Shown here: in pieces, positions 1-11,576 of the stretch
Layout: the number at the start of each line of letters is the position of its first letter
How positions within the stretch are numbered: position 1 is the first letter of the stretch
Assembly: GCA_035771175.1 (NCBI GenBank)
Contig: CM069596.1
Location: forward strand, 8,296,001-8,360,000
Direction of reading: 5' to 3'
From: Paratinospora sagittata
Taxonomy: Eukaryota > Streptophyta > Magnoliopsida > Ranunculales > Menispermaceae
DNA: 64,000 bases
The notes under the pieces: generated by a model
Seen by the model: only the letters and a program-made list of their open reading frames with translations
Database searches by the model: none
Told to the model about the DNA's origin: nothing
Position numbers and translations under genes: made by a program

Positions 1-274
1 GAGCAGGTGTAGGCATAGGCTGAAGTACAGCCATTTGAGGTCCTGCTGCCCCTGCAGCCCCACTAGCCTCGGCCCCACTAGTGCCTGCCTCCTGAGGTAT
101 TGTTTGAAGTGACTGTCGAGCAATAGCCTCAACCTGCTGCACTAACGCCTGTATCTGTGAAGTCTAGGCTGCCATCAAGCGGCCCTGTGCCTGAATGATC
201 TCCTACATCCTCCCCATCCGGTCATCATCGGATGGCCCTGTGCGTGGCTGTCCCAATCTCTCGCTCCTCCTCAT
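1..274 (-). pseudogene. Ty3/gypsy gag N-terminal part, inverted, runs off the left edge
   Basis: Read leftward from an ATG at 274, the minus strand encodes a basic, Gln/Ala/Gly-rich stretch typical of the N-terminus of plant gypsy Gag. It begins MRRSERLGQPRTGPSDDDR and carries an IQALVQQVEA segment. Two in-frame TAG codons break it within the first 45 codons, so it is not functional. It sits just downstream of a primer binding site and an LTR end on the same strand (486-884), the normal order for a 5' LTR, leader and gag. The plus-strand gag at 1159 lacks exactly this N-terminal part, so the two may be halves of one element separated by an inversion. That link is inference, because the junction lies outside the window. 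Confidence 0.6.
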
Positions 275-485
275 GACACTGAGAAGTAGAAATACGAGCA
301 ACCATCATACATTTAAAACATTAACAAAGCCTCATAACTACCCATATCATATAATACACGCAGAAAATGTGATAGTAAGGCTTTTAAGTTAGATCCTTTA
401 AGCTTTTTAATCACCTAAATCTCTCACCCAATTCCTAGGTCAAAGTCATCTTAGTCCAATACATAGACCAAACCTAGTAAAATTA

Positions 486-498
486 GGCTCTGATACCA
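486..498 (-). other. Primer binding site for initiator tRNA-Met
   Basis: The minus strand reads TGGTATCAGAGCC two bases after the LTR end at 501. This is the usual plant complement of the 3' end of tRNA-iMet. It fixes the orientation of the leftmost gypsy piece as minus, with gag reading toward position 1. Confidence 0.85.
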
Positions 499-500
499 AT

Positions 501-884
501 TGTGGCGACCCCGCACCCCGGACCACCAACCCCACAGGGAATGGCGTGTGGAATGCCAGGGCGGGACGCCTGGCGTAGACATCTCCGACCACTCCTCAAC
601 TCCCGTGAGGTGGTTCAGACCCTACGAGCCTTATCTCAAACAACGACATAATATCAAAAGGTACTAAACAAAACTACTCACCGTATTAATCATCAAAGAC
701 AAGAGATAATCCATAAAAATGAACCACAAATAAAATCATAATCCCTACAGTCCATTAAAATTGACATACACATAAAGTCCAAAATTGTGGGTACAAATAA
801 AAACCGTCATATGCCCACATGGTCTATCTAACAAGTCCCAACTCACCCATACTACAATGTGGTAAGTGTTATAATTACATAACC
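501..884 (-). repeat. Inverted 3' part of gypsy LTR
   Basis: This segment is a near-perfect reverse complement of 7661-8044, the end of the plus-strand gypsy LTR. Both terminate in TCGCCACA on their own strand. The match breaks off at about 882-885, so only the last ~384 bp of a ~2.7 kb LTR is present. With the PBS at 486-498 it is the tail of a 5' LTR in reverse orientation. Confidence 0.85.
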
Positions 885-904
885 CACCTTAGAATGAACT
901 TCGT

Positions 905-1158
905 CCTGAGCCAATGGTTCAGTGGCTACTCAGAATGCGAAATCAGAATCCTTAAGGGAGGTCTTGAGTTCGATTCTGGGGGAGACCCTGCATTATTCAT
1001 AAATAGTGACAGACAAATGATCTCGGTATAAAAGACGTCCTTGTGTGCGGTGACTGTACCGGGATGAGACAATATTATGGATCCATAATGGCTGGCATTC
1101 GCCCCGAGGGGGTGCGCCCACACCTGGGTAGGGGGCACGCTGTGCAACCCAGGGTGTG
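905..1158 (+). mobile_element. tRNA-derived SINE-like insertion at the inversion junction
   Basis: Directly after the inverted LTR fragment ends there is an RNA polymerase III style pair. An A-box-like TGGTTCAGTGG lies at 915-925 and a B-box-like AGTTCGATTCT at 966-976, about 40 bp apart as in tRNA genes. About 180 bp of GC-richer, non-gypsy sequence follows, up to the point where gag resumes. No poly(A) tail or target duplication is visible, so both edges are approximate. It could instead be an unrelated filler captured at a breakpoint. Confidence 0.45.
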
Positions 1159-4100
1159 ACAGAGAGACAGGCTAAGCAACTCGAGTTTTTGAATCTCGCA
1201 CAGGGCACCATGTCAGTCAGGGAGTATGAGCTCAGGTTTAGGCAACTCGCAGTTTATGCCCTTGGGTTAGTTCAAACGCCGAGTGACAAGATTATGAGGT
1301 TTTCTTTGAACCTAAGGCCTACTGTCCGACAGGCCTTGTCTGTGACGAAGATGATTGATTTTACCACAGTGGTCCAGAGGGCCAAACAGTATGAGTTGGC
1401 TGAGCGGGTTGATGATATGTCTACACGAGCAGCTCCAGGTGAACCGACTTCACAAGCAGAGTCTGGGGAACAGTTCCAGACTCCGTGGAAGAAGGGAAGA
1501 TGGGAAAGGAAGAGAAATTTTTTTGGAAGAACACAGTCTGATGGTGCTCAGAGTAAGGCATCCCAGGTTCAGACTGGTATGATGGCCTCACCAGTGGTTT
1601 CCTCTCCTGTCCCGATTCCTATTCAGGCACCGAGTGCACCGAGACCCCCATTCCCACAGACTGCTGGCCGAGGCAGAGGTAGAGGCCAAGGAAGTTATGC
1701 GACGACATCTCAGACTGGGTCATTTGTGCCCAGGGCTCCGTTCTTATGTTTTCAATGTGGGCAGGTTGGGCATAGGAAGTTCGAGTGTCCGAATTTTCAG
1801 AGAGCTCAGGGATTTGTGCAGCAGTCCAGTGCTAGAGAGACAACGAAGGTAGCTACTGAGCCACACCCGACAGTATCCAGGACTTTGGTGGAAGGTACTC
1901 TTATTATTTGTGGTACTTCTATGCATGTATTATTTGATGTTGGGTCTACATTATCATTCATATATGGACGTATGGTAGATAGTTTTCATTTGACTCCCAT
2001 TAGGGCTAGTACATGGTTAGTGGTGAGTACTGTAGCTGGGGAGAGGATCTACCCGAACATGATCTGTAGCCAGTGTGTGGTTCAGATTGGTGATGTTGAG
2101 ATGCCTATTGAATTTCGAGTCCTAGAGTTTTTAGAGTTTGATGCAATTCTAGGGATGGATTGGCTCGCGGCTTATCATGCAGTTGTCGGCTGTTTCGCGA
2201 AGAGAATCATTTTTCAGATCCCCGGACACCCAGTGTTTACACTACAAGGTAGAGCTTCAGACCAGACAGTCACAAGGGGTAGATTTGTGACTGATGGAGA
2301 TAGGGAGATTTTGGTTGGGTTAGTGCCTGATGAGGAAGAGACTAGTGAGGTGATACTTAAGGATATTGCCATTGTTAGGGACTTTCCAGATGTGTTCCCT
2401 GCGGATCTTCTAGGATTACCACCGAAGCGAGAGATCTATTTCATTATTGAACTAGTCCTTGGCACGAAGCCTATCTCCATGGCACCATATAAAATGGCGC
2501 CAGCCGAGTTGAGAGAGTTGCAGAAACAGCTCGAGGAGTTATTGGCTAAGGGCTTTATTTGCCCGAGCGTGTCACCCTGGGGAGCTCTAGTTCTTTTTGT
2601 GAAAAAGAAAGATGGGAGCTTGCGGTTGTGCATTGACTATCGCCAATTAAACAGGGTGACCATCAAGAACAAATATCCTCTCCCAAGGATTGATGACTTG
2701 TTTGATCAGTTGAGGGGAGAGAGGTATTTTTCGAAGATTGATTTGCGCTCCGGGTATCATCAGCTGAGGATCAGGGAGGAGGATGTGCCTAAGACAACAT
2801 TCAAAACCCGCTATGGACATTATGAGTTCCTTGTGATGCCATTTGGTGTGACTAATGCACCAACGATGTTCATGGACCTGATGCAGAGGGTCTTTAGGCA
2901 ATATCTAGATAAGTTTGTCATCGTCTTCATTGATGACATATTAGTGTATTCCAAGACTCGGGCTGAGCATGAGGAACACCTTAGAGTGACCTTGCAAACT
3001 CTGAGAGAGCATAGGCTATATACAAAGCTGAGCAAGTGCGAGTTTTGGATCACCGAAGTGAAGTTCTTAGGTCATGTGGTGAGTTCTGAGGGGATTTCAG
3101 TTGATCCGTCTAAGGTTGAAGCCATTATCAGTTGGCCTAGGCCTACCACAGTGACCGAGATCAGAAGCTTTCTTGGGTTAGCTGGTTACTATAGGAGATT
3201 CGTTCAGGGATTCTCCAAGATAGCTACGCCTATGACTAGGCTCACCCAGAAAGATGTGTCATTTGTATGGACCGAGGAGTGTGAGAATGCCTTTTTAGAG
3301 CTGAAGAAAAGATTGACATCTACGCCAATGTTGATTTTGCCATAGCCTGATCAGGAGTTGGTTATCTATACCGATGCCTCTCGCATCGGCTTGGGTTGCG
3401 TGTTGATGCAGAAGGATAGGGTCATTGCTTATGCATCGAGGCAGTTGAAGGTGCATGAAAAGAACTACCCTGTTCATGACTTAGAACTGGCCGCAGTGGT
3501 TTTTGCTTTGAAGATTTGGAGGCATTATCTCTATGGTGAGAGATTCACTCTGTATTCTGACCATAAGAGCCTCAAGTACTTGTTCTCTTAGAAGGAATTG
3601 AACATGAGGCAGAGAAGGTGGTTAGAGCTCCTCAAAGACTATGATTTTACATTGGAATACCACCCAGGTAAAGCCAATGTAGTGGCTGATGCGTCGAGCA
3701 GGAAGCGGGTAGAGACAATTATGGTAGCACGCCAGATGTCTCATGAGTGGAGACTACTTGAGGCGGCTACGGTTATGAGTATATGTGCTACCCCTTCAGA
3801 TCAGATTGTGATATGTGCTCAAATGAGAGCTCAACCTACACAAGTTCAGGAGGTGATTGACCAACAGAGACTTGACGTTGATTATGTGTTGTACAAGTCT
3901 TGGGCTGAGAGTAGTGATTTTACTGATTGACACTTGTCATCTGATGGTGCCTTGAGATTTAGGGGACGTTTATGGGTTCCCGCAAATCCACGACTAAGAC
4001 AGAGTGTTCTCCAAGAGGCTCACAGATCTCATTATGCTATTCATCCTGGCGGAACCAAGATGTATCATGATATGAAAAGAATGTATTGGTGGCCCGACAT

Positions 4101-5273
4101 GAAGAGAGAGATAGCTCAGTTCATTCAGAGGTGTGAGATCTGTCAGCGAGTCAAAGCTGAGCATCAGAGGCCTGGAGGGCAGATGCAACCGCTTGCCATT
4201 CCTGAGTGGAAGTGAGAGCATGTCACTATGGACTTTGTTGTGGGATTACCCAACACCCCGAGGAGACATAATGTTGTTTGGGTTATTATTGATCGCTTGA
4301 CCAAGTCCGCTCACTTTCTACCGGTGAACACTAGGGATTCTATGGACAAGCTGAGCAGACTCTATATGCGGGAGATAGTCAGATTACATGGAGTGCCAGT
4401 TTTGATTGTGTCAGATAAGGATCCGAGGTTTACATCGGTATTCTGGCAGGGGTTGCAGAGGCAGCTCGGCACTAGACTAGATCTTAGTACCGCTTTTCAC
4501 CCCCAGACGGATGGCCAGTCTGAGAGGTTGATATCGATTTTAGAGGATATGCTTCGAGCTTGTGTCCTTGAGTCCAGTAGTAACTGGGAGGAGTACATAC
4601 ATCTGTGTGAGTTCGCGTACAACAACAACTATCAGTCCAGTATTGGCATGGCTCCTTTTGAGGCATTGTATGGTTGACCCTATAGATCTCCGATCTGTTG
4701 GACGGAGGTAGGGGATGTTGCGGTGATGGGACCAGAGTTTGTACAAGAACACACAGAGAAGATTAAGAGGATCAAGCATAATATGAAGGTAGCCCAAGAC
4801 AGGCAGAAGAGTTACACTGATGCCAAGCGAAAGACCGTAGAGTTCGAGGTGGGTGACCAAGTTTTATTGAAAGTCTCACCTTAGAAGGGCCAAACTAGAT
4901 TTGGGATAAAAGGCAAGCTCGCTCCGAGATTTATTGGGCCGTTCGAGGTTTTAGAACGAATTGGCCCCGTCGCTTACCTATTAGCCTTGCCACCTCAGTT
5001 AGCAGCAGTCCAAAATGTCTTTCATGTGTCAATGCTGAGAGTGTACAAGAGTGATTTTGATCACGTCTTGGACTGGAGGAACATTGAACTGAGGCAGGAT
5101 GGGACTTATGATGAGGAACCTATTCAGATACTTGACCGAAAGGTCCAGAGGTTACGTAACCGCAAGATTCCGATGGTAAGGTGAGATGACAGTTCCACGG
5201 CGAGGAGCAGGTTACTTGGGAGCGTGAGGACTACATGATGGAGCACTTTGCCGAGTTCATGGGCTTAGGTAAT
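1159..5273 (+). pseudogene. Ty3/gypsy (chromovirus-like) gag-pol, decayed, 5'-truncated
   Basis: Polyprotein of a Ty3/gypsy retrotransposon. Order on one frame: central Gag domain (about 1159-1430), CCHC zinc knuckle [14 protein letters not shown] (1747-1788), aspartic protease with an altered active site (FDVGST, near 1935), reverse transcriptase with [10 protein letters not shown] (near 2926-2955), RNase H (YTDAS, near 3367), HHCC and catalytic core of integrase (3990-4680), and a GPF motif (near 4939). A chromodomain-like tail (TWERED) follows in a shifted frame near 5215. The pol order RT-RNaseH-IN identifies Ty3/gypsy. At least seven in-frame stops (3343, 3589, 3928, 4213, 4675, 4882, 5182) interrupt it, while the frame holds for about 4 kb. 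The N-terminal part of Gag is missing at 1159 and may be the inverted piece at 1-274. Gene order and motifs are seen; the clade (long-LTR Del/Tekay type) is inferred. Confidence 0.92.
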
Positions 5274-5323
5274 TTTTTAACCTTAAAACTTCGAGGACGA
5301 AGTTCATTCTAAGGTCGGTGTGA

Positions 5324-8044
5324 TGTGATGCCCCAAAAAATATTTCATCTAGCCCATAACCCAATTGCACTTTGCCCAAACTCTATGTGTTGCCTTGATA
5401 TGATTGGTGTTTGTTTGATGGTTGTTTAATGTTTGTATAGTTGATGCTTGATAATGTATATAAATATGTGTATTATAAATTGTATATGGGTCATGTTAAA
5501 TTAAAGTATAATGCATATGTTATTATTTATGCATGGGTCCATTAAACCATGAATTGATATGGGTTAGGATTGATTGAATAAAATGATGAAGAAAATTTGG
5601 TGTATTAAATGGATTGGACATTTAAAATACATGGAAGCATGAAATTGGTTAAAGTACATGTGGTTGGTATGGGTAGTATGAGGCCAACACATGTGAAGGT
5701 TGGTGCATGAAAGTGGACAAGTGTCCCATGCCCACTTCTCTTATTCAAGAATGTGCTAGAAAGTGAGGTGAGTGGAGAGAAAGGAAAAAAAATAAAAGAA
5801 AAGAAGAGAAAGGAAAGAAGAAGGGAAAGAAAGAGGGAGTTGCAGGAGGAAAATCTCTGCGACGTTTTCATCAAAGAGGTGGATCTTCGGGATATAAGGT
5901 CAGATTAAGCTCAAATTTTTTCAGCAAATTCGTAGCTTATGGTTCTGCATTCTGAACGACGGAGATCTTGATTTGAGGTTTCTTATAAGAGATCTAACCT
6001 CTCAAACCAAGCTAGTCGGAAAGTCTGGATTTCTCGCGCCGTTTCGCTCAAACTTATAGATCTCCTCAATCTACCGTTGGATGGATATCAAATTTGAGTA
6101 TGTAGTTTAAAACCGATATTTCGGCATTCGATATGGTGGAGATGTTTATGAGTTAAGTATGTTGTGTGATATAGTCATCTGAGTTTGAGTATTTGCAGCA
6201 GGAAAGGAGAAATTGTCTAATTAGAGACTTGTTCATCAAAGATACTTATCTTGTCGGTCCACCGTTGGATTGGGCTGATATTTGGACAGAAGGTTTGTTT
6301 CTTCACATACTTCAATCTGTACGGTTGATTTTGTGATTACCTATTTTTGTTTGTAGATTGATACATCTGAACATAATATTAAATGAAGAATTTGTAGGGT
6401 TGCTTGTATTAGACCCAAATTTAGAATATGAACTTAGACCTTTCAAAATAGCTTGCATGTCAACTATGTTGACCTAGTTGCCATTGTTGATGAACCCATG
6501 ATGCAAAATCAGTGATATACATGGCTGAACATGGTGACCTAGTGTAAATTGACAATATGGCCTAAGTATGAAAAATTTCATATTTTAGGGCTTTTGATGC
6601 TTTTGGCCTAGAATCATTGAATTGATGCAACTTATGTTTAATTAAGCATGATTAGGGTTGATTATGCTACTGATTTGGTGGTTGTGACCATATCATGGGT
6701 TATGCCTACTTGTGATCAAGTGACCCAATTTGGGCATGTTTATGCCTAAGGAATTGAAAATCAGTATTTTTGATTAATAGAATGGTTTATGTATGAGAAC
6801 TATGCATTAGAGGCCTAAGTCATGTTATTTGAGTTGAATGATGGGATTAGATGAGATTTAGGCCTATTGTCTATATGTGGGCTGATTTAGGGTTAATGTG
6901 TAATGTCTATGTGATTGAGCATAGAAATTGATGTATGGTAGGATATTGATGAATGTTTCAGGATCTTGATTGAGTTGATTCAGTTTAGTGGTCGTGTGTG
7001 GTTAAATACTCTCGCGAGGCTTGGTTGTGAGTAGACTTCATTTATGATTATATCTTTTATGTCATCATATCACTTATATATATTGTATGTTGAAAGCATG
7101 AATGTGTTCTAATGTTTTGAATGATGCATTGATTTAAGAAAACCTTATGACTTTGGTTTGGCCCATCTATCTGGCTAATAGGGGGACTTAACCTTGTCAT
7201 AGGAGGGTTTTAGAAAAGGAAATGATTGGGGTCAACGGTACGGTAAAATAGACGTGCACTAGTAACCCCAAATAAACATGATTGGGGTCAACGGTACGGT
7301 GAAATAGACGTGCACTAGTAACCCAATGCATGTGGAATGTGGATCCAAATTGATAAGCTTTTACTTGCATCGAACTTATTATAAATGCTTCATATCTATA
7401 TGTTATGAGCTTTTAATCATGCTACACATTGACATGCATACATGATATTTATTGATGAGTATTGATAGTATATTTGAATTCTATTCGCTGGGCACCGTTG
7501 GCTCACCCTCATTTTCGTCTTTCAGATCCTGCTGTCCCGAATAAGGGCAAAGGAGTAGTCATATCTTGAGGGCCTTGCCTGCGAGAGAATCCAAGGCCTC
7601 GATGTGAGTTGAGAGACATTTTGATTGAACTGTGTTTAAAATTATGAAGTATTATATTTTGGATTATGTATTATAACACTTACCACATTGTAGTATGGGT
7701 GAGTTGGGACTTGTTAGATAGACCATGTGGGCATATGACGGTTTTTATTTGTACCCACAATTTTGGACTTTATGTGTATGTCAATTTTAATGGACTGTAG
7801 GGATTATGATTTTATTTATGGTTCATTTTTATGGATTATCTCTTGTCTTTGATGATTAATACGGTGGGTTGTTTTGTTTAGTACCTTTTGATATTATGTT
7901 GTTGTTTGAGATAAGGCTCGTAGGGTCTTAACCACCTCACGGGAGTTGAGGAGTAGTCGGAGATGCCTACGCCGGGCGTCCCGCCCTGGCATTCTACACG
8001 CCATTCTTTGCGGGGTTGCTGGTCCGGGGTGCGGGGTCGCCACA
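5324..8044 (+). mobile_element. 3' LTR of the plus-strand gypsy element
   Basis: The LTR begins at or near TGTGATGCCCC (5324), shortly after the pol end, and terminates in CGCCACA at 8044, where copia integrase coding resumes in frame. At about 2.7 kb it is long, as in Del/Tekay chromoviruses. A block at about 6467-6610 closely resembles 16623-16760 of the solo LTR further right, so the two families are related. A TATA-like TATATAAATA lies near 5457. The polypurine tract is poor, so the left edge could be off by several bases. Confidence 0.8.
7222..7330 (+). repeat. 56-bp tandem duplication inside the gypsy LTR
   Basis: Two consecutive copies of a 56-bp unit start near 7223 and 7279. They share GATTGGGGTCAACGGTACGG and a following GACGTGCACTAGTAACCC block with one substitution between them. 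Such repeats are common in plant LTR U3 regions and may carry regulatory sites. Confidence 0.85.
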
Positions 8045-10562
8045 TGATACACACCAAGTTTGGTGCTAAAATCAAAAGATTTCGATCTGACAATGCTAGA
8101 GACTATTTTAATCAAACATTGACCAATTACTTCCAAACCGAAGGGATCTTTTATGAATCATCTTGTGTTCACGCTCCACAACAAAATGGAGTTGCTGAAA
8201 AAAAAAACGGTCACCTACTTGATACAACCCAAGCCTTTTTTTTTAAAATAATATGCCTAAGTCTTATTGGGGGGAAGTTATCCTTACTGCAACACATCTT
8301 ATTAACCGTCTACCATCCCGGACCCTTGATTTCAAAAGTCCTATGGAAAAGTTACGTCAATTTTATCCTAAGCTTAAAATCTCAAATAATCTTATACCTA
8401 AAATATTTGGGTGTGTTTCATTTGTCCGTGTTCACTAGCCCAACAAGGGAAAGTTGGGCCCTAGAGCTCTTAAGTGTGTTTTTGTCGGATACTCTTCCAT
8501 TCAAAAGGGATATAAATGTTATAATCCTCCATCAAAGAAATTTTTTGTCTCAGTCGATGTCACTTTCTGTGAACCTGAGCCTTATTTTTCCGCTCCTCTT
8601 CTTCCGGGGGAGAATGTCATCATGGAAGATAAGGATCGGAACTCCCTTGATAACCCTTTTGATCATTTTGACCCCATTACCTTCCAACAAACCAAACTTG
8701 AATCTCCTACACCCCCTGTACCCAATGACGAACCTAAGGATCGGATGACTGGAAAAGTGTACTCAAGGAATAAAGCCGCAGCTCCTGAACCGATGCAAGC
8801 TCAAGAATCTGAACCAATCTATGAGAATGAGGTAACAAATCCTGAACCCTCCTTACAAATTTCATTAGTTCCTGAAACTAACAATGATCTTTTAGCCTCT
8901 GAACTTGACAATGACCTTCCCATTGCCATTAGAAAGGGAACAAGGGAATGCACTAAACATCCCTTGTATCCACTATCTCATGTTATATCCTTTGAGAAGT
9001 TCTCACCAACCCATAAGAGTTTCCTTACCAGCCTGAATAATATTCAGACTCCTATGTCATTATCCGAGGCTTTATCTAATACAAATTGGAAACAAGCTAT
9101 GAATGTGGAAATGGAAGCCCTGGAGAAAAATAAAACATGGGAGTTGGTAGACTTGCCTCCAGGAAAGAAACCTGTTGGATGCAAATGAGTTTATACAGTA
9201 AAATACAAAGCAGATGGGTCCTTAGAGCGCTACAAGGCAAGATTGGTAGCCAAAGGATATACTCAGACATATGGTGTGGACTATCAAGAGACATTTGCTC
9301 CAGTTGCAAAAATGAATACTGTGACACTTCTTTTGTCATTGGCAGCTAATTATGACTGGGATCTGTAACAATTTGATGTAAAAAATGTAGAAGAAGAAAT
9401 ATATATGGAAGTGCCTCCAGGATTTGGCACCACTGATAAAGTGTGCAAATTAAAAAAGGCCCTGTATGGACTTAAACAATCTCCGAGGGCATGGTTTGGT
9501 CGGTTTACCAAAGTAATGACAAGTATGGGATATAAACAAAGCCAAGGAGATCACACTCTGTTTATTAAGCACTCGACTTCAGGGGGAGTTACAGCTATAT
9601 TAGTGTATGCTGATGACATCATCATGACAGGAAACAATGAGAACCAGAGACAAAATTTGAAGCGGTGTTTGACCGAGGAATTTGAGATCAAGGAACTAGG
9701 GAGATTGAAATACTTCTTAGGGATTGAAGTGGCACATTCTAAACAGAGAATCTTTATCTCTCAACAGAAGTACATTACAGACCTTCTTAAAGAAACAAGA
9801 AAACTAGCATGCAAACCAATGAATACTCCTATTGATCTTAATCACAAGCTTGGAGAAGCTGAAAAAGCGCTGACTGTTAATAAAGAGATGTATCAAAGAC
9901 TAGTAGGAAGACTCATCTATCTCTCTCACACAAGACCTGATATTGCATATGCAGTGAGTGTAATAAGTCAGTTCATGCAAAATCCTAAAGATATTCATTT
10001 GCAAGTAGCTAATCGCGTTCTATAGTATCTTAAAGGGACTCCAAGACAAGGCATCTTATTTAAACGACACACAGGAATGGTTCTTGAAGCATATACTGAT
10101 TCAGACTATGCTGGTTCAGTAGTTGACAGAAGATCAACTACTGGATATTGTACATTTCTTGGTGAGAATTTGGTGACATGGAGAAGTAAAAAACAGAATG
10201 TAGTGACCAGATCTGGTGCTGAAGCAGAATTCCGAGCAATGGCACAAGGGGTTTGTGAGCTATTATGGTTGCAGATAATTTTGACAGATTTGAAGATACA
10301 CTGGGATGGCCCTATGAGGCTCTATTGTGACAATAAATCTGCAATTAGCATTGCCCATAACCCAGTTCAACATGATCGAACCAAGCATATAGAGATTGAT
10401 AGACATTTTATTAAAGAGAAGCTTGATAGTGGGTTGATCTGTACTCCATATGTGTCTACCAATAATCAGCTCGCCGATATGCTCACTAAAGGGTTAAATC
10501 ATACTGCATTTCAAGCAAATGTGTCCAAGCTGGGAATGGTAAACCTTTATTCACCAGCTTGA
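8045..10562 (+). pseudogene. Ty1/copia pol, 3' part (integrase to RNase H), decayed
   Basis: Coding resumes immediately after the gypsy LTR inside a copia integrase core (RSDNARDY, then PQQNGVAE). The integrase C-terminal region and a Pro/Ser-rich linker (8454-9050) follow. Reverse transcriptase comes next (about 9050-10025, with the YADDIIMTG box near 9606 and YGLKQSPRAW near 9466), then RNase H (YTDSDYAG to LADMLTKG, 10090-10500). Integrase before RT identifies Ty1/copia. Stops at about 9186, 9366 and 10023 fall where Trp or Gln is usual, and there are frameshifts around 8230 and 8440. The upstream half (gag, protease, integrase N-terminus) must lie left of the window if the gypsy element is an insertion. 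Confidence 0.92.
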
Positions 10563-10569
10563 GGGGGAG

Positions 10570-10849
10570 TGTTGAGATTTATTTCCTGTATAGATTTATT
10601 TCCTGTACAGATTTATTTCCTTTAAGGATTTATTTCCTTTAAGGAATAATGATAATTTTAGTAAGACGTTTTATATAGCAGTTACTAAAATTGTAATTAT
10701 AGTTATATGTACATAGCCCTGTATGTCTATATATATAGAGTCCCTCCATTAAGACATTACACAAGAATAAATATCCTTTCTCTTCTCCCGTGGATGTAGG
10801 CCATAAAGCCGAACCACGTTATATCTTTGTGTCTTTTATTATTTTAACA
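10570..10849 (+). mobile_element. 3' LTR of the 8-11 kb copia element
   Basis: A purine tract (GAGGGGGAG, 10561-10569) directly follows the RNase H stop. The LTR starts TGTTGAGA and ends TTTTAACA at 10849, 280 bp, the usual copia size. A TATA-like CTATATATATAGAG lies near 10728-10741. Sequence to the right is part of a different element, a gypsy LTR. Confidence 0.85.
10575..10641 (+). repeat. Four tandem ~17-bp units in copia LTR U3
   Basis: Four consecutive copies of AGATTTATTTCCTGTAT-like units (17, 17, 16 and 17 bp) open the LTR. Short direct repeats of this kind in copia U3 are often enhancer-like, but no activity can be inferred here. Confidence 0.8.
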
Positions 10850-11576
10850 TGAATTTTGTTGAAAATGACGCATTGTTTTATTGAACAAACATAAAATTTA
10901 TATTGCTGACATGTACGATATCTTTGTTGAATGATGCATGTGTTAAATAAATGTTTTACATGATTTTAAATGCCATGTTTTCCTAAATGCATATGATTGT
11001 CATATCAAGAGATATATTCATTGAGTTTGTTGTATGCTCAATCCATTTCCTCCAATATTTTAGATACAGAGTCAAAGGGAAAAAGGGAAAGCTAGAGAGT
11101 GATTGACATGTGACCTTGATCCCTATCTTGTGTACGTATGTATGCTTCGAGGAATGGTTTATACATGTGTTATTTTGATATATTTAATTATCACATACTA
11201 TATATAATATCATCTAGATGGGTTGTATGGTAATGAGTTTTAGTTAAATATTTTGTTTTTTGAAATATTTGATGATGATGAATATGATTACATGATTAAA
11301 TAGTGGATGAAATGGGTTGATAAATGAATGAATGGAATGGATAGATGAATGGATGAATATTGTGGTTGACTATCTATATATATTGGATTTGATTTGTGGT
11401 ATATTAGGAAAAATGTGAGATGTCCAATTTATGGGGACATGTTGTCAAAATTTTTAGAAAATATTGTGTATGTCCATTGAGGCTGACAGTGTATTGTATA
11501 CTGTATATAGGATATGTACAGTGTACAGTACACTGTACCGACCATGACGTCAGCCTACATCAGGGCCGTCGTGACA
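10850..11576 (+). mobile_element. 3' part of a gypsy LTR interrupted by the copia element
   Basis: This ~730 bp block ends ATGACGTCAG...GTCGTGACA at 11576, nearly as the solo LTR ends at 18442 (ATGACGTCACG...GTCGTGACA). An internal stretch (about 11005-11110, with AAAGGGAAAAAGGGAAAG) parallels 18020-18095 of the solo LTR. It is therefore the tail of a related gypsy LTR. The copia ending at 10849 sits at its left edge and probably inserted into it. Confidence 0.7.
11517..11537. repeat. 21-bp perfect palindrome near LTR end
   Basis: TACAGTGTAC and GTACACTGTA flank a single A, giving a perfect 10-bp-arm palindrome within the gypsy LTR tail, about 40 bp from its end. Purely a sequence observation. 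Confidence 0.8.

Noticed and set aside
905..980. A tRNA gene
   Set aside because: A- and B-box words are present but no cloverleaf could be drawn by eye; best read as a SINE head. The same applies at 39656, 47370, 60210, 60740 and 60890.
7963..8748. A single 261-codon protein across the gypsy-copia junction
   Set aside because: The frame joins LTR sequence to a copia integrase fragment and then drifts into the wrong copia frame after 8230; a chimera of shadow frames.
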